This document shows, one piece after another, positions 56,051 to 64,000 of a DNA stretch of 64,000 nucleotides (position 1 is its first letter; every line of letters begins with the position of its first letter). This stretch comes from Flavobacteriales bacterium (GTDB lineage Bacteria > Bacteroidota > Bacteroidia > Flavobacteriales_F > PHOS-HE28), in NCBI GenBank assembly GCA_016713865.1, contig JADJOG010000003.1:1-64000 (forward strand), in the 5' to 3' direction. The position numbers and the translations under genes were made by a program. Below the pieces are notes generated by a model. That model did not search any database. It was given only the letters and a program-made list of their open reading frames with translations, and had not been told where the DNA came from.

Positions 56051-57304
56051 TCACCCGGAGGAGGCCAAATAGCTCTCGTGCCACAAGCCGATGAACTGCC
56101 CATCGACCTTCTTGATCGCAGCGATCACTTCCGTGGCCCGCGCAACGGCTTCGTCCGGGCTCAGCTTCATTTTCTCGCGCAAGGTGTTGTCCATCACGGC
56201 GAAGGGATGGATCATCAATGAGGTCTCTGCTTCCTGTTCAAGGTCGTACCACGCATAGGGCGTGCAGGTGCCCGCGCGGAAACCGATTTGATCGTGGCAG
56301 CCCATGCTGTGCTCTTCGCGCATGCCCAACGCGACCGCTTCACGGAAAGTGCTTGGAATTCGCGTGCGCAAGAAGTGTTGACGACTGAGCGTGATGGGTT
56401 GCGCGATGGCATCGAACAGTCGATCACGTTCCACGCGCATCATGTCGGGTGCGGTGCTGCTGTAGTACGAAGGATGCAGGCCCACCTCCATGCGTTGGGC
56501 GAGTTCGCGGAGGTATCGCGCATAACGCGCATCGCTCACGGGCACCGCATGATCCCAAGGGCCCCGCTGAGCCGCCAAGATGAAGGCGATGCTCCGCTGC
56601 GCCGCTTCGCTGAAGCAAGTCAATAGCGCCTCGTCAAGGATGAACGGATCCACGGCTTTCTCGCTGAGGACCTTCAGTCGCTCGGCAGCATCGCGCCATC
56701 GGCCACTCAGCGTATCGCGCGTGAAGCTCCCGGCCGATCGCCATGATTCGCGACCGAGGTACTTGAAGCCATTGTCCAGGTCGATCGTGACGGTTTGGCT
56801 GTATCGCCGGTTGGGCAAGGGCACACGAGAATCGAACGCACGCCAGGCGCGCGCGATTCGCATAGCCCATTCGTCAACGACAGGGGCATGCAGATAGCCG
56901 TGTCGCGCGGCATGCATGGCGCTGGTTAGTGGCCGATCATGCGCATCTGTGGGCAGGCCGACCCATTCTTCGTACCGCGTGAGCATGAAGAATGCTGCTG
57001 CCAACGGATCGAATGGCCATGCGCCGCCATCCACCGGGAACAAGCTGATGCTTTCATCGGTGCGGATGACATCTGGATCGATCCGATCGGTTGCGACATG
57101 ACTGAGCCAGCCGCAAGGCTTCAGGTGGAACGCGCCTTCGGGAGCGTGTTCGGCGTAGGCCAGAAGTGGCCCATCATCTGCACGCGGTTGATCCGTACCG
57201 GTGGCCCAACGCACAGGCCAGCCAAGCAAGCGTTCGAAGAACTGCCTCGCAGCATACTGCGCGCGCGGGCTCGCGGTCTCTATCCAAATGGTGATGGGCT
57301 GCAC
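56051..57304 (-). CDS. DUF7033 / polysaccharide deacetylase-like protein
   Basis: A 417-residue protein. An N-terminal DUF7033-like region (DESISLFPVDGGAWPFDPLAAAFFMLTRYEEW) precedes a NodB-type deacetylase-like barrel (TVTIDLDNGFKYLGRESWRSAG, YFILAAQRG-like strand, MEVGLHPSYYSS, EEHSMGCHDQIGFRAGTCTPY, FIGLWHESYLA). It is typical of exopolysaccharide loci in Bacteroidota, where a sugar deacetylation is expected. Start is GTG at 57304. It lies 36 bp after wecB. Confidence 0.75.
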   Translation of the reverse strand: MQPITIWIETASPRAQYAARQFFERLLGWPVRWATGTDQPRADDGPLLAYAEHAPEGAFHLKPCGWLSHVATDRIDPDVIRTDESISLFPVDGGAWPFDPLAAAFFMLTRYEEWVGLPTDAHDRPLTSAMHAARHGYLHAPVVDEWAMRIARAWRAFDSRVPLPNRRYSQTVTIDLDNGFKYLGRESWRSAGSFTRDTLSGRWRDAAERLKVLSEKAVDPFILDEALLTCFSEAAQRSIAFILAAQRGPWDHAVPVSDARYARYLRELAQRMEVGLHPSYYSSTAPDMMRVERDRLFDAIAQPITLSRQHFLRTRIPSTFREAVALGMREEHSMGCHDQIGFRAGTCTPYAWYDLEQEAETSLMIHPFAVMDNTLREKMKLSPDEAVARATEVIAAIKKVDGQFIGLWHESYLASSG

Positions 57305-57340
57305 GTCGGGGCAAGGTATCGCTGACCCATCGGCCGTTGC

Positions 57341-58444
57341 TCAACTCAACTCATCGGCGATGCGATCTGCCGCGTGGCCATCGCCATACAGGCCATCGCG
57401 TACGGGTGTGCCGTTCCGGAGGAATTCCTCTGCCGATGCCAAGATGGTCGCGTTGTCGGCGTCGGCCAATCGCGCCTGCCCAGCATCAACCAATTCGACC
57501 CATTCCGTCTCAGGCCTCAGCACCACGCATGGCTTCCGGAAGAAGTAGGCTTCTTTCTGAACACCGCCGCTGTCGGTGAGGATCGGCCGCGCCGACCGCT
57601 CGCGCATGATCGTATCCGGGTAGCCAACGGGCGGAATCAAGCGCAGCACCTTATCGTTCGGGCGCAGGCCGCAGCGTTCAAGACTCGCACGGGTCCTGGG
57701 GTGCACAGGCACCACAATCGGCAGCCCGTGCGCTTGACCGCATAGCTCAAGCGCGCTGAAGATCGCTTTCAGCCGAACCTCATCGTCCGTATTGAAATCA
57801 CGATGCACGGTTGCCAAGAGGAAGCCGTTTGCCCGCACGCCAGTCTGCTCCAGGATCGTGGATCGCTCAAGCGCAGCAGCCGCGTAGTGCAGGCTGATAT
57901 CCATCATCACATCGCCGGTGAGCACCGCTTTCGGATGATCGGCAGTGGCCGTTCCGTCATGCGTGCCGATTCCTTCACGTGCGAGGTTGCGCATGGCGGT
58001 TTCGGTGGGGCAGAAGAGCCAGGTGGAGCAGTGGTCGCAAATAATCCGATTCCCCTCTTCGGGCATCGCCTTGTTGAAGGAACGGAGTCCGGCTTCAACG
58101 TGTGCCACGGGTATGTGGAGCTTCGCTGCAGCGATCGCACCAGCCAAGGTGCTGTTCGTGTCGCCGTAAAGGATCAGCGCATCGGGCTTGTGCTCGAGCA
58201 GGGCCGCTTCGATGCCTTCGGTCATGCGCGCGGTCTGCCTGCCATGCGATCCGGAGCCGACGCCGAGGTCGATTGCGGGCCGCGGGATGCCTAGTTCCTC
58301 AAAGAACACGCGGCTCATGGCATCATCGTAATGCTGCCCGGTGTGCAGTATGCTGTGCTTGGAGCCTTTCATGGCTAGTGCGCGATGCACGGCAGCGGCC
58401 TTGACGAATTGGGGCCTGGCCCCTACGATGCTGAGCAATACCAT
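57341..58444 (-). CDS. wecB: UDP-N-acetylglucosamine 2-epimerase (non-hydrolysing)
   Basis: A 367-residue enzyme that interconverts UDP-GlcNAc and UDP-ManNAc. Motifs are LSIVGARPQFVKAAAVH, LHTGQHYDDAMSRVFFEELG, ILYGDTNSTLAGAIAA, HVEAGLRSFNKAMPEEGNRIICDH, LATVHRDFNTDDE and LTDSGGVQKEAYF. It provides ManNAc donors for the surface polymer. Its start overlaps the radC stop by 1 bp (TAATG). Confidence 0.93.
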   Translation of the reverse strand: MVLLSIVGARPQFVKAAAVHRALAMKGSKHSILHTGQHYDDAMSRVFFEELGIPRPAIDLGVGSGSHGRQTARMTEGIEAALLEHKPDALILYGDTNSTLAGAIAAAKLHIPVAHVEAGLRSFNKAMPEEGNRIICDHCSTWLFCPTETAMRNLAREGIGTHDGTATADHPKAVLTGDVMMDISLHYAAAALERSTILEQTGVRANGFLLATVHRDFNTDDEVRLKAIFSALELCGQAHGLPIVVPVHPRTRASLERCGLRPNDKVLRLIPPVGYPDTIMRERSARPILTDSGGVQKEAYFFRKPCVVLRPETEWVELVDAGQARLADADNATILASAEEFLRNGTPVRDGLYGDGHAADRIADELS

Positions 58445-59136
58445 TAGGCCAACATGCCGTTATCGGCGAAGCTGTAATAGCCATTCGCCCCGATGATGAG
58501 GTGATCCTGCACGGTGATGTCAAGCAAACGTGCGCCGTCGGTGAGCTTGCGCGTGAGTTTGATGTCCTCTTCGCTGGGCCTGAGCTGGCCGCTGGGGTGG
58601 TTGTGGCAGAGGATGATGGAGGCGGCGCGGTGCTCGATGGCTTCTTTGAATATGACCTTGGGGTCTGCCACTGTGCCATGCAAACCACCTCGGCTAATCG
58701 ATACGCGATTGAGCAGCCGATTGCCGCGGTCGAGCAGGATCAGCCAGAACTCTTCGTGCGGCAGATCAATGAGAACAGGGCGGATGATTTCGAAGGCTGA
58801 GGCACTGCTTGTCACGGAAGCGCGCGTTTCTGCATCGGTATCACGTCGGCGCCGGCCCAGTTCCAAGGCGGCTGCAATGGCCATGGCTTTGGCTTCGCCC
58901 ATGCCCTTGAAGTCCATCATGTCGCTCAGGTCGAGCTTGCCGAGGCGATGCAGATCGTTGCCGCAGCGCGCGAGCAGCCGCTTGGCCAGATCGAGTGCGC
59001 TTTCCTGCTTGGTGCCCGACCGGATCAGTATGGCGATCAGTTCGGCGTCGGACAGCGCTCTGGGCCCCAATCGTTGGAGCTTTTCCCGAGGCCGGTCGTC
59101 GCTGGCCCATTGGGAGATCGGCATGCGCGCTTCCAT
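58444..59136 (-). CDS. radC: RadC-family JAB-domain protein
   Basis: A 230-residue protein with an N-terminal helix-hairpin-helix (RLGPRALSDAELIAILIRSG, LSDMMDFKGMGEAKAMAIAAAL) and a C-terminal JAB metalloprotease-like domain (FWLILLDRGNRLLN, ILCHNHPSGQLRPSEEDI with HNHPSG, VQDHLIIG). Its function is uncertain despite the old repair label. It is placed inside the surface-polysaccharide locus, coupled to wecB. Start at 59136 or 59124 are both possible. Confidence 0.9.
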   Translation of the reverse strand: MEARMPISQWASDDRPREKLQRLGPRALSDAELIAILIRSGTKQESALDLAKRLLARCGNDLHRLGKLDLSDMMDFKGMGEAKAMAIAAALELGRRRRDTDAETRASVTSSASAFEIIRPVLIDLPHEEFWLILLDRGNRLLNRVSISRGGLHGTVADPKVIFKEAIEHRAASIILCHNHPSGQLRPSEEDIKLTRKLTDGARLLDITVQDHLIIGANGYYSFADNGMLA

Positions 59137-59142
59137 GGTGCT

Positions 59143-59178
59143 TGAAAATGAAACAGGTCCCCGATTTCGAGGACCTGT
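59143..59178 (-). terminator. Terminator after rpsT
   Basis: 8-bp stem acaggtcc / ggacctgt (59153-59160 and 59171-59178), followed on the minus strand by a T-rich stretch at 59143-59151, 20 bp after the rpsT stop. It overlaps the region upstream of radC. Confidence 0.68.
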
Positions 59179-59198
59179 CCAATGTATGCGTCAGGCAA

Positions 59199-59453
59199 TC
59201 ACTTCAGCCCGTTCACGTGCTTCTTGGCCGCCGATTTCAGGTTGGCCGCCTTGTTCTTATGGATGATGTTGCGCTTGGCCAGCTTGTCGAGCATGGAAGT
59301 GACCTCCGGAAGGAGTTTCTCAGCATCCTTCTTATCGGTGGTGGTGCGCAGCGCCCGCACGGCATTGCGGGTGGTCTTGTGCTGGTAGCGGTTCCGCTCG
59401 TTGCGGGTCTCGGTCTGCCTTACGCGCTTCAGCGCTGACTTATGGTTGGCCAT
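59199..59453 (-). CDS. rpsT: Ribosomal protein bS20
   Basis: 84 residues, MANHKSALKRVRQTETRNERN, TTTDKKDAEKLLPEVTSMLDKLAKRNIIHKNKAANLKSAAKKHV: the typical basic helical small-subunit protein. It has its own promoter and terminator. Confidence 0.95.
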   Translation of the reverse strand: MANHKSALKRVRQTETRNERNRYQHKTTRNAVRALRTTTDKKDAEKLLPEVTSMLDKLAKRNIIHKNKAANLKSAAKKHVNGLK

Positions 59454-59484
59454 GGGTTATTTCCTTCCAGTTGGAAAGGGGCGG

Positions 59485-59513
59485 CAAATATAGGCGGGGA
59501 AGCCTTATGGCAA
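59485..59513 (-). promoter_or_regulatory. Promoter of rpsT
   Basis: TATATTTG at 59485-59492 and TTG at 59511-59513 on the minus strand, 18 bp apart, 32 bp before the start. Confidence 0.72.
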
Positions 59514-59550
59514 AGGGGTCCGAACCAGGGGTTTTCTGGTATGCGGGCGG

Positions 59551-60688
59551 TCAGTAGGCCATCTTTTCCTTGCCGAGCATATTGGTCACGGTCTTCACCA
59601 CGACCTTCAGATCGAGCCAGAAGGACCAGTTCTCCAGGTACCAGATGTCCATTTCGACCCTGCGCTCCATAAGGTCGGGGGTGCTGGTTTCGCCACGGAA
59701 ACCGTTCACTTGGGCCCAGCCGGTGATGCCAGGGCGAACAAAGTGGCGCACCATGTACTTGTCTATGATGTCTCGGTACTGCTCGTTCAGGCGAATCGGG
59801 TGAGGCCGTGGGCCAACCACGCTCATGTGGCCGAGGAGCACGTTCCAGAACTGGGGCATTTCGTCCAGGTTGCTCTTGCGCAGGAAACGGCCCACAGCGG
59901 TGACGCGGGGATCGTTCTTGGTGGCCTGCTTCACGTCGGCCTCTTTGTTCATGCGCATGCTGCGGAACTTCCAGCAGGTGAATTCCTTGTTATCGCGGCC
60001 CAAGCGCTTCTGCTTGAAGAACACCGGCCCGCGGCTCGAAAGCTTCACAGCAAGCGCTAGCAGCGGGAAAAGCCAAGTGAAGATGAACAGGATGACGGCT
60101 GAGGAGAAGACGATATCGAACGCTCGTTTCATCCTGCGGTTCAACTGCCTATCAAGGGGCTTCTTGCGCAGCTTGCTCACAGGCACGCCGCCAAGGAATT
60201 CCAGATCACTGGTCTTCACGACAGGAATGAAGCTCTCGGCACTCAGGATCGCGGAACCGGATGGTGTTGCGCTCACAGAACTCCATCAGGTCTGTGATGT
60301 CCTCTTTCCGGGTTCCGGGAAGCGCACAATAGATGATATCAATCCTATTCTGGACGGCATAGGACTTCACCGCCTCCACTTCGCCCATGTAGTGCTTCGC
60401 CAACGCACCGCTGATTGGTGAATCGTTGAACAGGCCCATGAATCGGTATCCGCGTACCGTTTGGTCCTCACAATACCTGAAAATCTCCTCGGCAGCTGGA
60501 CTGTGACCTACAATCACCAGGTCCTTTACGGAAGTCAACGGCTCGAATGTGAGAACCTTGTTCAGGCCGGATTGCATTTGCTGCAAGGAACTCCGGCTGT
60601 TGCGTAGCAGCGTGCTCAACTCGCCTGCCGTATCACGCTGATTCCGACTCCCTCGTGCCCCGTCTGGGTTGGTAATGATCCGCTCCAT
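59551..60688 (-). CDS. Polyprenyl-phosphate sugar-1-phosphate transferase, short form (one frameshift)
   Basis: About 379 residues in two frames. The first part is a nucleotide-binding CoA_binding_3-type domain (DLVIVGHSPAAEEIFRYCED, GYRFMGLFNDSPIS, IDIIYCALPGTRKEDI). The second is a sugar transferase: VPVSKLRKKPLDRQLNRRMKRAFD, one membrane helix (IVFSSAVILFIFTWLFPLLALAV), GPVFFKQKRLGRDNKEFTCWKFRSMR, NLDEMPQFWNVLLGHMSVVGPRPH. The frame changes at about 60250 (IRFR continues as ILSAESFIPVV, one extra base). It starts polysaccharide assembly by loading a sugar phosphate on undecaprenyl phosphate. The four membrane helices usual at the N-terminus are absent. Confidence 0.85.
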
Positions 60689-60737
60689 CTATTCGTGCTG
60701 CTTCTGGTCTGGAATCGGTCCTATCGGGAGAGTGGCG

Positions 60738-60768
60738 CAAATCTAACCGCCGTTAGCCAAGTTGTCAA
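60738..60768 (-). promoter_or_regulatory. Promoter of the sugar transferase gene
   Basis: TAGATTTG at 60738-60745 and TTG at 60766-60768 on the minus strand, 20 bp apart, 50 bp before the start. It would also serve as a new start of transcription after the WecG-type gene. Confidence 0.65.
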
Positions 60769-60856
60769 CTTCGTCGGATTATTCTGACTATTCGTCGAAG
60801 AAGTGGTGTCGTCAGAGTTCAACAATGAACGATTCAAATATCAGAATGTCAGGAGG

Positions 60857-61627
60857 TTATGCCTTGCCGTGGGTCTTTCTGCGAAACCATGCTTGCAGGA
60901 ATAAGACGATGAAATGGGTGTTTGTCACCAAATACCTCTTCCAAAGCCGTCGTGGTTCCAGTGCTAAACGGTACAGCCACTCCAGCGCCAAGGTCCGCAT
61001 CCATCGCGGTGCACGGCTATCGAGTCCTGCGTAGAGCAAGAACGCGCCGCCAAGCCCAATCATAGTAGCGGGCACCTGACCTTTCATAGCGGCCATGAAG
61101 CGCTCTTGCTTCGGACAGCCGAGTGATACTAAGACAAGTTGAGCGCCGGATTCTGAAATGCGCCTGGCTTCGGCTTGCAGATCCCAATCCTCCAACGGGA
61201 CGAAAGGCGGTGAGTGAGCTCCCGCAAACAACAAAGCAGGATGCTCTTTCGACGCTCGTTGCTGGATGAGCTGCTGAGTGGCGGGACTCCCGCCGTAGAG
61301 GTACACCGATAGCCCTCCGATAGCCGCTTGCTCGAGCAATGATGGCATCAGGTCATTGCCGGCTACTCGTTCCTGCTTCACATGATGCAATCGGCCAATA
61401 GCATACACCACGGGCATGCCATCGGGCGTTGCGAGGTCTGCGCCATTCACCACGCGGTTGAACCCGGGTTCCTGCGCTTCAACGGTCATGTGGGCGTTCA
61501 CGCAGCACACATAGGCTGATTCTCCTGCATTCCCCAAGGCCATGATGCGCTGCAGCTGCATGGCATACGGCGCGTTGGTGATGCCCACGCCGAGGGTATC
61601 CAGCTTGGGCAAGGCCAAGTTGTTCAT
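60857..61627 (-). CDS. WecG/TagA/CpsF family glycosyltransferase
   Basis: A 256-residue GT26 enzyme. Blocks are YVCCVNAHMTVEAQEPGFNRVVNGADLATPDGMPVVYA, VAGNDLMPSLLEQA, LYLYGG-like VYLYGGSPATQ, LVLVSLGCPKQERFMA and GLGGAFLLYAGLDSRAPRWMRTLALEWLYRLALEPRR. The family adds ManNAcA or ManNAc to a lipid-linked GlcNAc, in line with wecB in the same locus. The start overlaps the epimerase stop by 4 bp. Confidence 0.92.
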   Translation of the reverse strand: MNNLALPKLDTLGVGITNAPYAMQLQRIMALGNAGESAYVCCVNAHMTVEAQEPGFNRVVNGADLATPDGMPVVYAIGRLHHVKQERVAGNDLMPSLLEQAAIGGLSVYLYGGSPATQQLIQQRASKEHPALLFAGAHSPPFVPLEDWDLQAEARRISESGAQLVLVSLGCPKQERFMAAMKGQVPATMIGLGGAFLLYAGLDSRAPRWMRTLALEWLYRLALEPRRLWKRYLVTNTHFIVLFLQAWFRRKTHGKA

Positions 61628-62644
61628 GCGTGCTGACGGTTAGGTGCCATCCGCGGGTCCTTTAGCGGGCCTGCGGTCCACCGCTCGCTTGCATCATCGT
61701 ACCAAGCCACCGTGGCGCGCACGCCATCGACCAAAGAGAACGGCGCTTCGCCAACCGTTTCTATGGTGCGGTCCATGGGCGTTATGTAATCCGAGGTCAT
61801 GCTGCGATACCTCCCTGATGTGATCGGGAAAGGCAGCTTGATCGCTTTCAACGCATCGCCGATCAAGGCTAAGGTGCGCACCAGCCCATTGGGTATGTAG
61901 CGAACACGTTTGCCCGTGAGCTGCATGGATACCTCTTCAACCCAAACTTTCAAGTCGAATGGCTGATCTCCCACGTAAAGCACCTTGCCATGCACCTGCT
62001 CTTTGGGCAACTCGAGCATGCGCATGATTTGCCAAGCCACATTGCCCACGTAGCCATACGACCGGATCACACGGCTGCGGCCAGGATGGAAGTAGAGGCC
62101 CTTACGCATCACTTTGAACATGACATCGCGATAGCGCAGGCTCCATGGTCCCCATATGGTGGTAGGCCTGATGATTGTCCAAATGCAGTTTGGATCGGCC
62201 TCGCGGGTTGCCAGTTCGGTAAGCCGCTTCGATTCGCCATATACGGTGAAGGGCTTGTAGTCCTGATCGTGCTTGGGCTGGTATCCGGCCTCGCACACGA
62301 ATTGCGTCGAAGTGACGATGAGTCGTTCAACTGATGGGCAATTCGCGATGCAACGGAGCAGGTTCCGGGTTCCTTCGTGATTCTGGCGGTAGGCATCGAG
62401 TTCGATGTCCTCGGTGTCCGTTCTGGCGCCAAGGTGCACCACATGAGTAGGGGCGAATGCTGCAACGGCATCGCGCAAGCCTCGCTCGTCCAGAAGGTCC
62501 ACTTCCTTCCATTTATCAGCGTAAGCCGGATTCAACGGCGGGTTCCAATCAAGATTCAGCAATTCGGCTCCTTGTTCGCTCAGTGCGTTGATAAAGGTTG
62601 GTTCCTATGAAGCCGGATCGCCGGTGATGAGGTAACGTTTCCAT
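61624..62644 (-). CDS. NAD-dependent sugar-nucleotide epimerase/dehydratase (two frameshifts near the start)
   Basis: About 340 residues of the short-chain reductase superfamily. The open part shows HVVHLGARTDTEDIELDAY, RLIVTSTQFVCEAGY, the active-site YGESKRLTELATRE (YxxxK), IRPTTIWGPWSLRY and GYVGNVAWQIMRMLELP. The NAD-binding loop is not in this frame: KRYLITG and GFIGTN lie upstream in two other frames. Adding one base near 62619 and removing one near 62596 gives KRYLITGGSGFIGTNFINALSE and so on. Exact sugar unknown. Confidence 0.82.
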
Positions 62645-62881
62645 GCGTTTTCGACTGCGATGCTTATCTGCCATGCGAGGTAGCGCCTTCAACGTATTGC
62701 GCCGCCCAAAGATGCGTCTGTGCTTGTGCATGCTTCTCGGTTGGTTCCGAGGCGTTACGAGCGGCTGCCATTGAACAATGGTCGAGATCAATGGCTGTTC
62801 GTCGAAGGTGATCCTGCGCCGGTCGAGTATTCCGAACCGTGCACTTGCAGCTCTGGTTGAACGCCCCAGAAACGAAACGAC

Positions 62882-64000
62882 ATGCGCTTACGCTCTGCAC
62901 TGCTGATCGCCGCCGCCACAATGGTTATGGGGTTGAAGGCCGCCACCTACTACGTGTCTCCCACCGGCAGCGACACCAACAATGGCACCAGCCAAGCCAC
63001 TCCATGGCAGTCAATCGCGCGAGTGAATCAGTTGGGCACATCCTTGCAGCCGGGTGATCGTATCCTCTTCCAGCGCGGCGGGCTTTACCGGGGCAAACTC
63101 ACCATCAACGCGAACGGCAGTGCTGCAGCATACATCGAGGTTGGGGCTTATGGCACCGGCGCTCAGCCGGTGATCAGCGGCAGTGTGCCGGTTACCGGTT
63201 GGGTGCAGCATAGCGGCAGCATCTGGCGGGCTTCACTGAGCCAGCGCCCCAAGCACATTTATGTGAATGGCGCCCTGCAGACCATCGCTCGCTTCCCGAA
63301 CAGCGGATGGCTACGGGTTGATCAAGGCACCAGCACTTCGCTCACCGATGCGGAGCTGACTCAGCCCAACGGCTATTGGAACAGTGCCACGGCGGTTATC
63401 CGCACCGCGAATTGGAGCTATGATACCGCGTTTGTTAGCGCCCATGCCAATGGCGTGCTCGCACCTCCACCTGCAACAGCGCCTGGCAAGCTGCACTGGG
63501 GCTATATCAGGAACAACAAGCTTGAACTGCTCGATGCTCCGGGCGAGGTAGTGATTATGACAGCGCTGCGAGACATCATATATCCTGGTGCCGGGCGGCA
63601 TCAATCCAGGCACAGCGCTGGTCGAGGCATCGGTGCTTGATAATGCGATCTACGTAGCCTACCAAAGGCACCACATCCGCATCGACGGCCTGCACCTGAA
63701 GCACAATACGGCGGCATCTCTCCGGCTATCGGGAGCACGCAGCTGGAAGCGATGAACTGCTCGATCACTGACACCTGGCAGGCGATCCTCAGCACCGGTT
63801 CGCAGCAGAACTTCCACCACCTCTCCATTGAGCGGACTTATGCGACTGCTGTATTCCTCCAGGACAATGGCAGCACCTTCGCCAATAACACCATTCACAA
63901 CGTCTGCATGCAGCCGGGCCTTGGCGAGAACAACTGGGGCTACATCGGCTTGCGCACGAACGGTCTCGACATGGTCATCCGGGAAAACACTTTCACCGAG
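62882..64000 (+). CDS. Secreted right-handed beta-helix protein (partial, several frameshifts)
   Basis: It runs off the right edge. The signal peptide is RLRSALLIAAATMVMGLKAA. The start of the mature protein (TYYVSPTGSDTNNGTSQATPWQSI) is typical of parallel beta-helix surface proteins (pectate-lyase-like, DUF1565). Blocks such as LQPGDRILFQRGGLYRGKL and AYIEVGAYGTGAQPVISG follow. The frame breaks between 63545 and 63590, with PGGINPGTALVEASVL in another frame, and again near 63716, after which MNCSITDTWQAILSTGSQQNF is in a third frame open to the end. It probably degrades or binds polysaccharide. Confidence 0.75.

Overview
The window is a high-GC piece of a Bacteroidota genome, most likely an unnamed Flavobacteriales lineage. 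The support is a PKD protein with a gliding-motility-type C-terminal domain, a protein with a type IX secretion (T9SS) C-terminal sorting domain, ExbB/ExbD/TonB genes, a DUF2795 protein, a CarB that ends without the allosteric domain, and promoters of the Bacteroidota type (TTG, 18-20 bp, TAnnTTTG or TAnnTTCG) before rpmH, rpsT, carB, a sugar transferase gene and the DUF2795 gene.

Layout. 1-6.6 kb: gmhA (cut by the left edge), yifB/comM, a MORN_2-TonB_C protein, secA and a DUF2795 protein. 6.7-9.5 kb: a cobalamin adenosyltransferase and a large secreted PKD protein. 9.5-17.2 kb: one compact minus-strand photoprotection operon: ECF sigma factor, crtI, crtB, idi, folE, photolyase/cryptochrome, two tandem 53-residue proteins, an SRPBCC protein, crtZ and a methyltransferase, with two inverted repeats in front of the sigma gene. 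17.3-28 kb: a polytopic membrane protein, two tRNA-Val genes, folC, tonB-exbD-exbB, gdhA, anmK, a DNA alkylation repair gene, an ARPP-1 protein and an acyltransferase. 28-32 kb: katG divergent from oxyR, then a RibD-like reductase. 32-42.4 kb: an accessory region of lipoproteins, a caspase-like protease, a DUF1016 nuclease and unknown genes. 42.4-55 kb: carB, an alpha/beta hydrolase, rpmH, birA, rsfS-ftsH-cdsA, psd and upp. 55-64 kb: a surface-polysaccharide locus (GNAT-like, DUF7033 deacetylase-like, wecB, sugar transferase, WecG-type transferase, epimerase, beta-helix protein) interrupted by radC and rpsT.

The most unusual structure lies downstream of carB (37.5-42.4 kb). Intact carB is followed by a series of genes in the same direction, and between them lie at least six extra copies of the 3' end of carB, of different lengths. 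Most of them end in the same C-terminal peptide (SMYLSR and stop), yet each writes it with different synonymous codons and often a different stop codon. They therefore look like ends of several different functional carB alleles brought in from outside, not decaying local duplicates. Four copies are joined to a hairpin repeat of the REP type. This suggests that the 3' end of carB is a recurrent entry point for accessory genes.

Many genes are interrupted by single-base indels (gmhA, yifB, secA, the PKD gene, the GNAT gene, the sugar transferase, the epimerase, the beta-helix gene), and crtZ has an in-frame TGA. Because secA is essential, most of these are probably assembly errors and not true pseudogenes. 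I treat each as one gene and mark the break.
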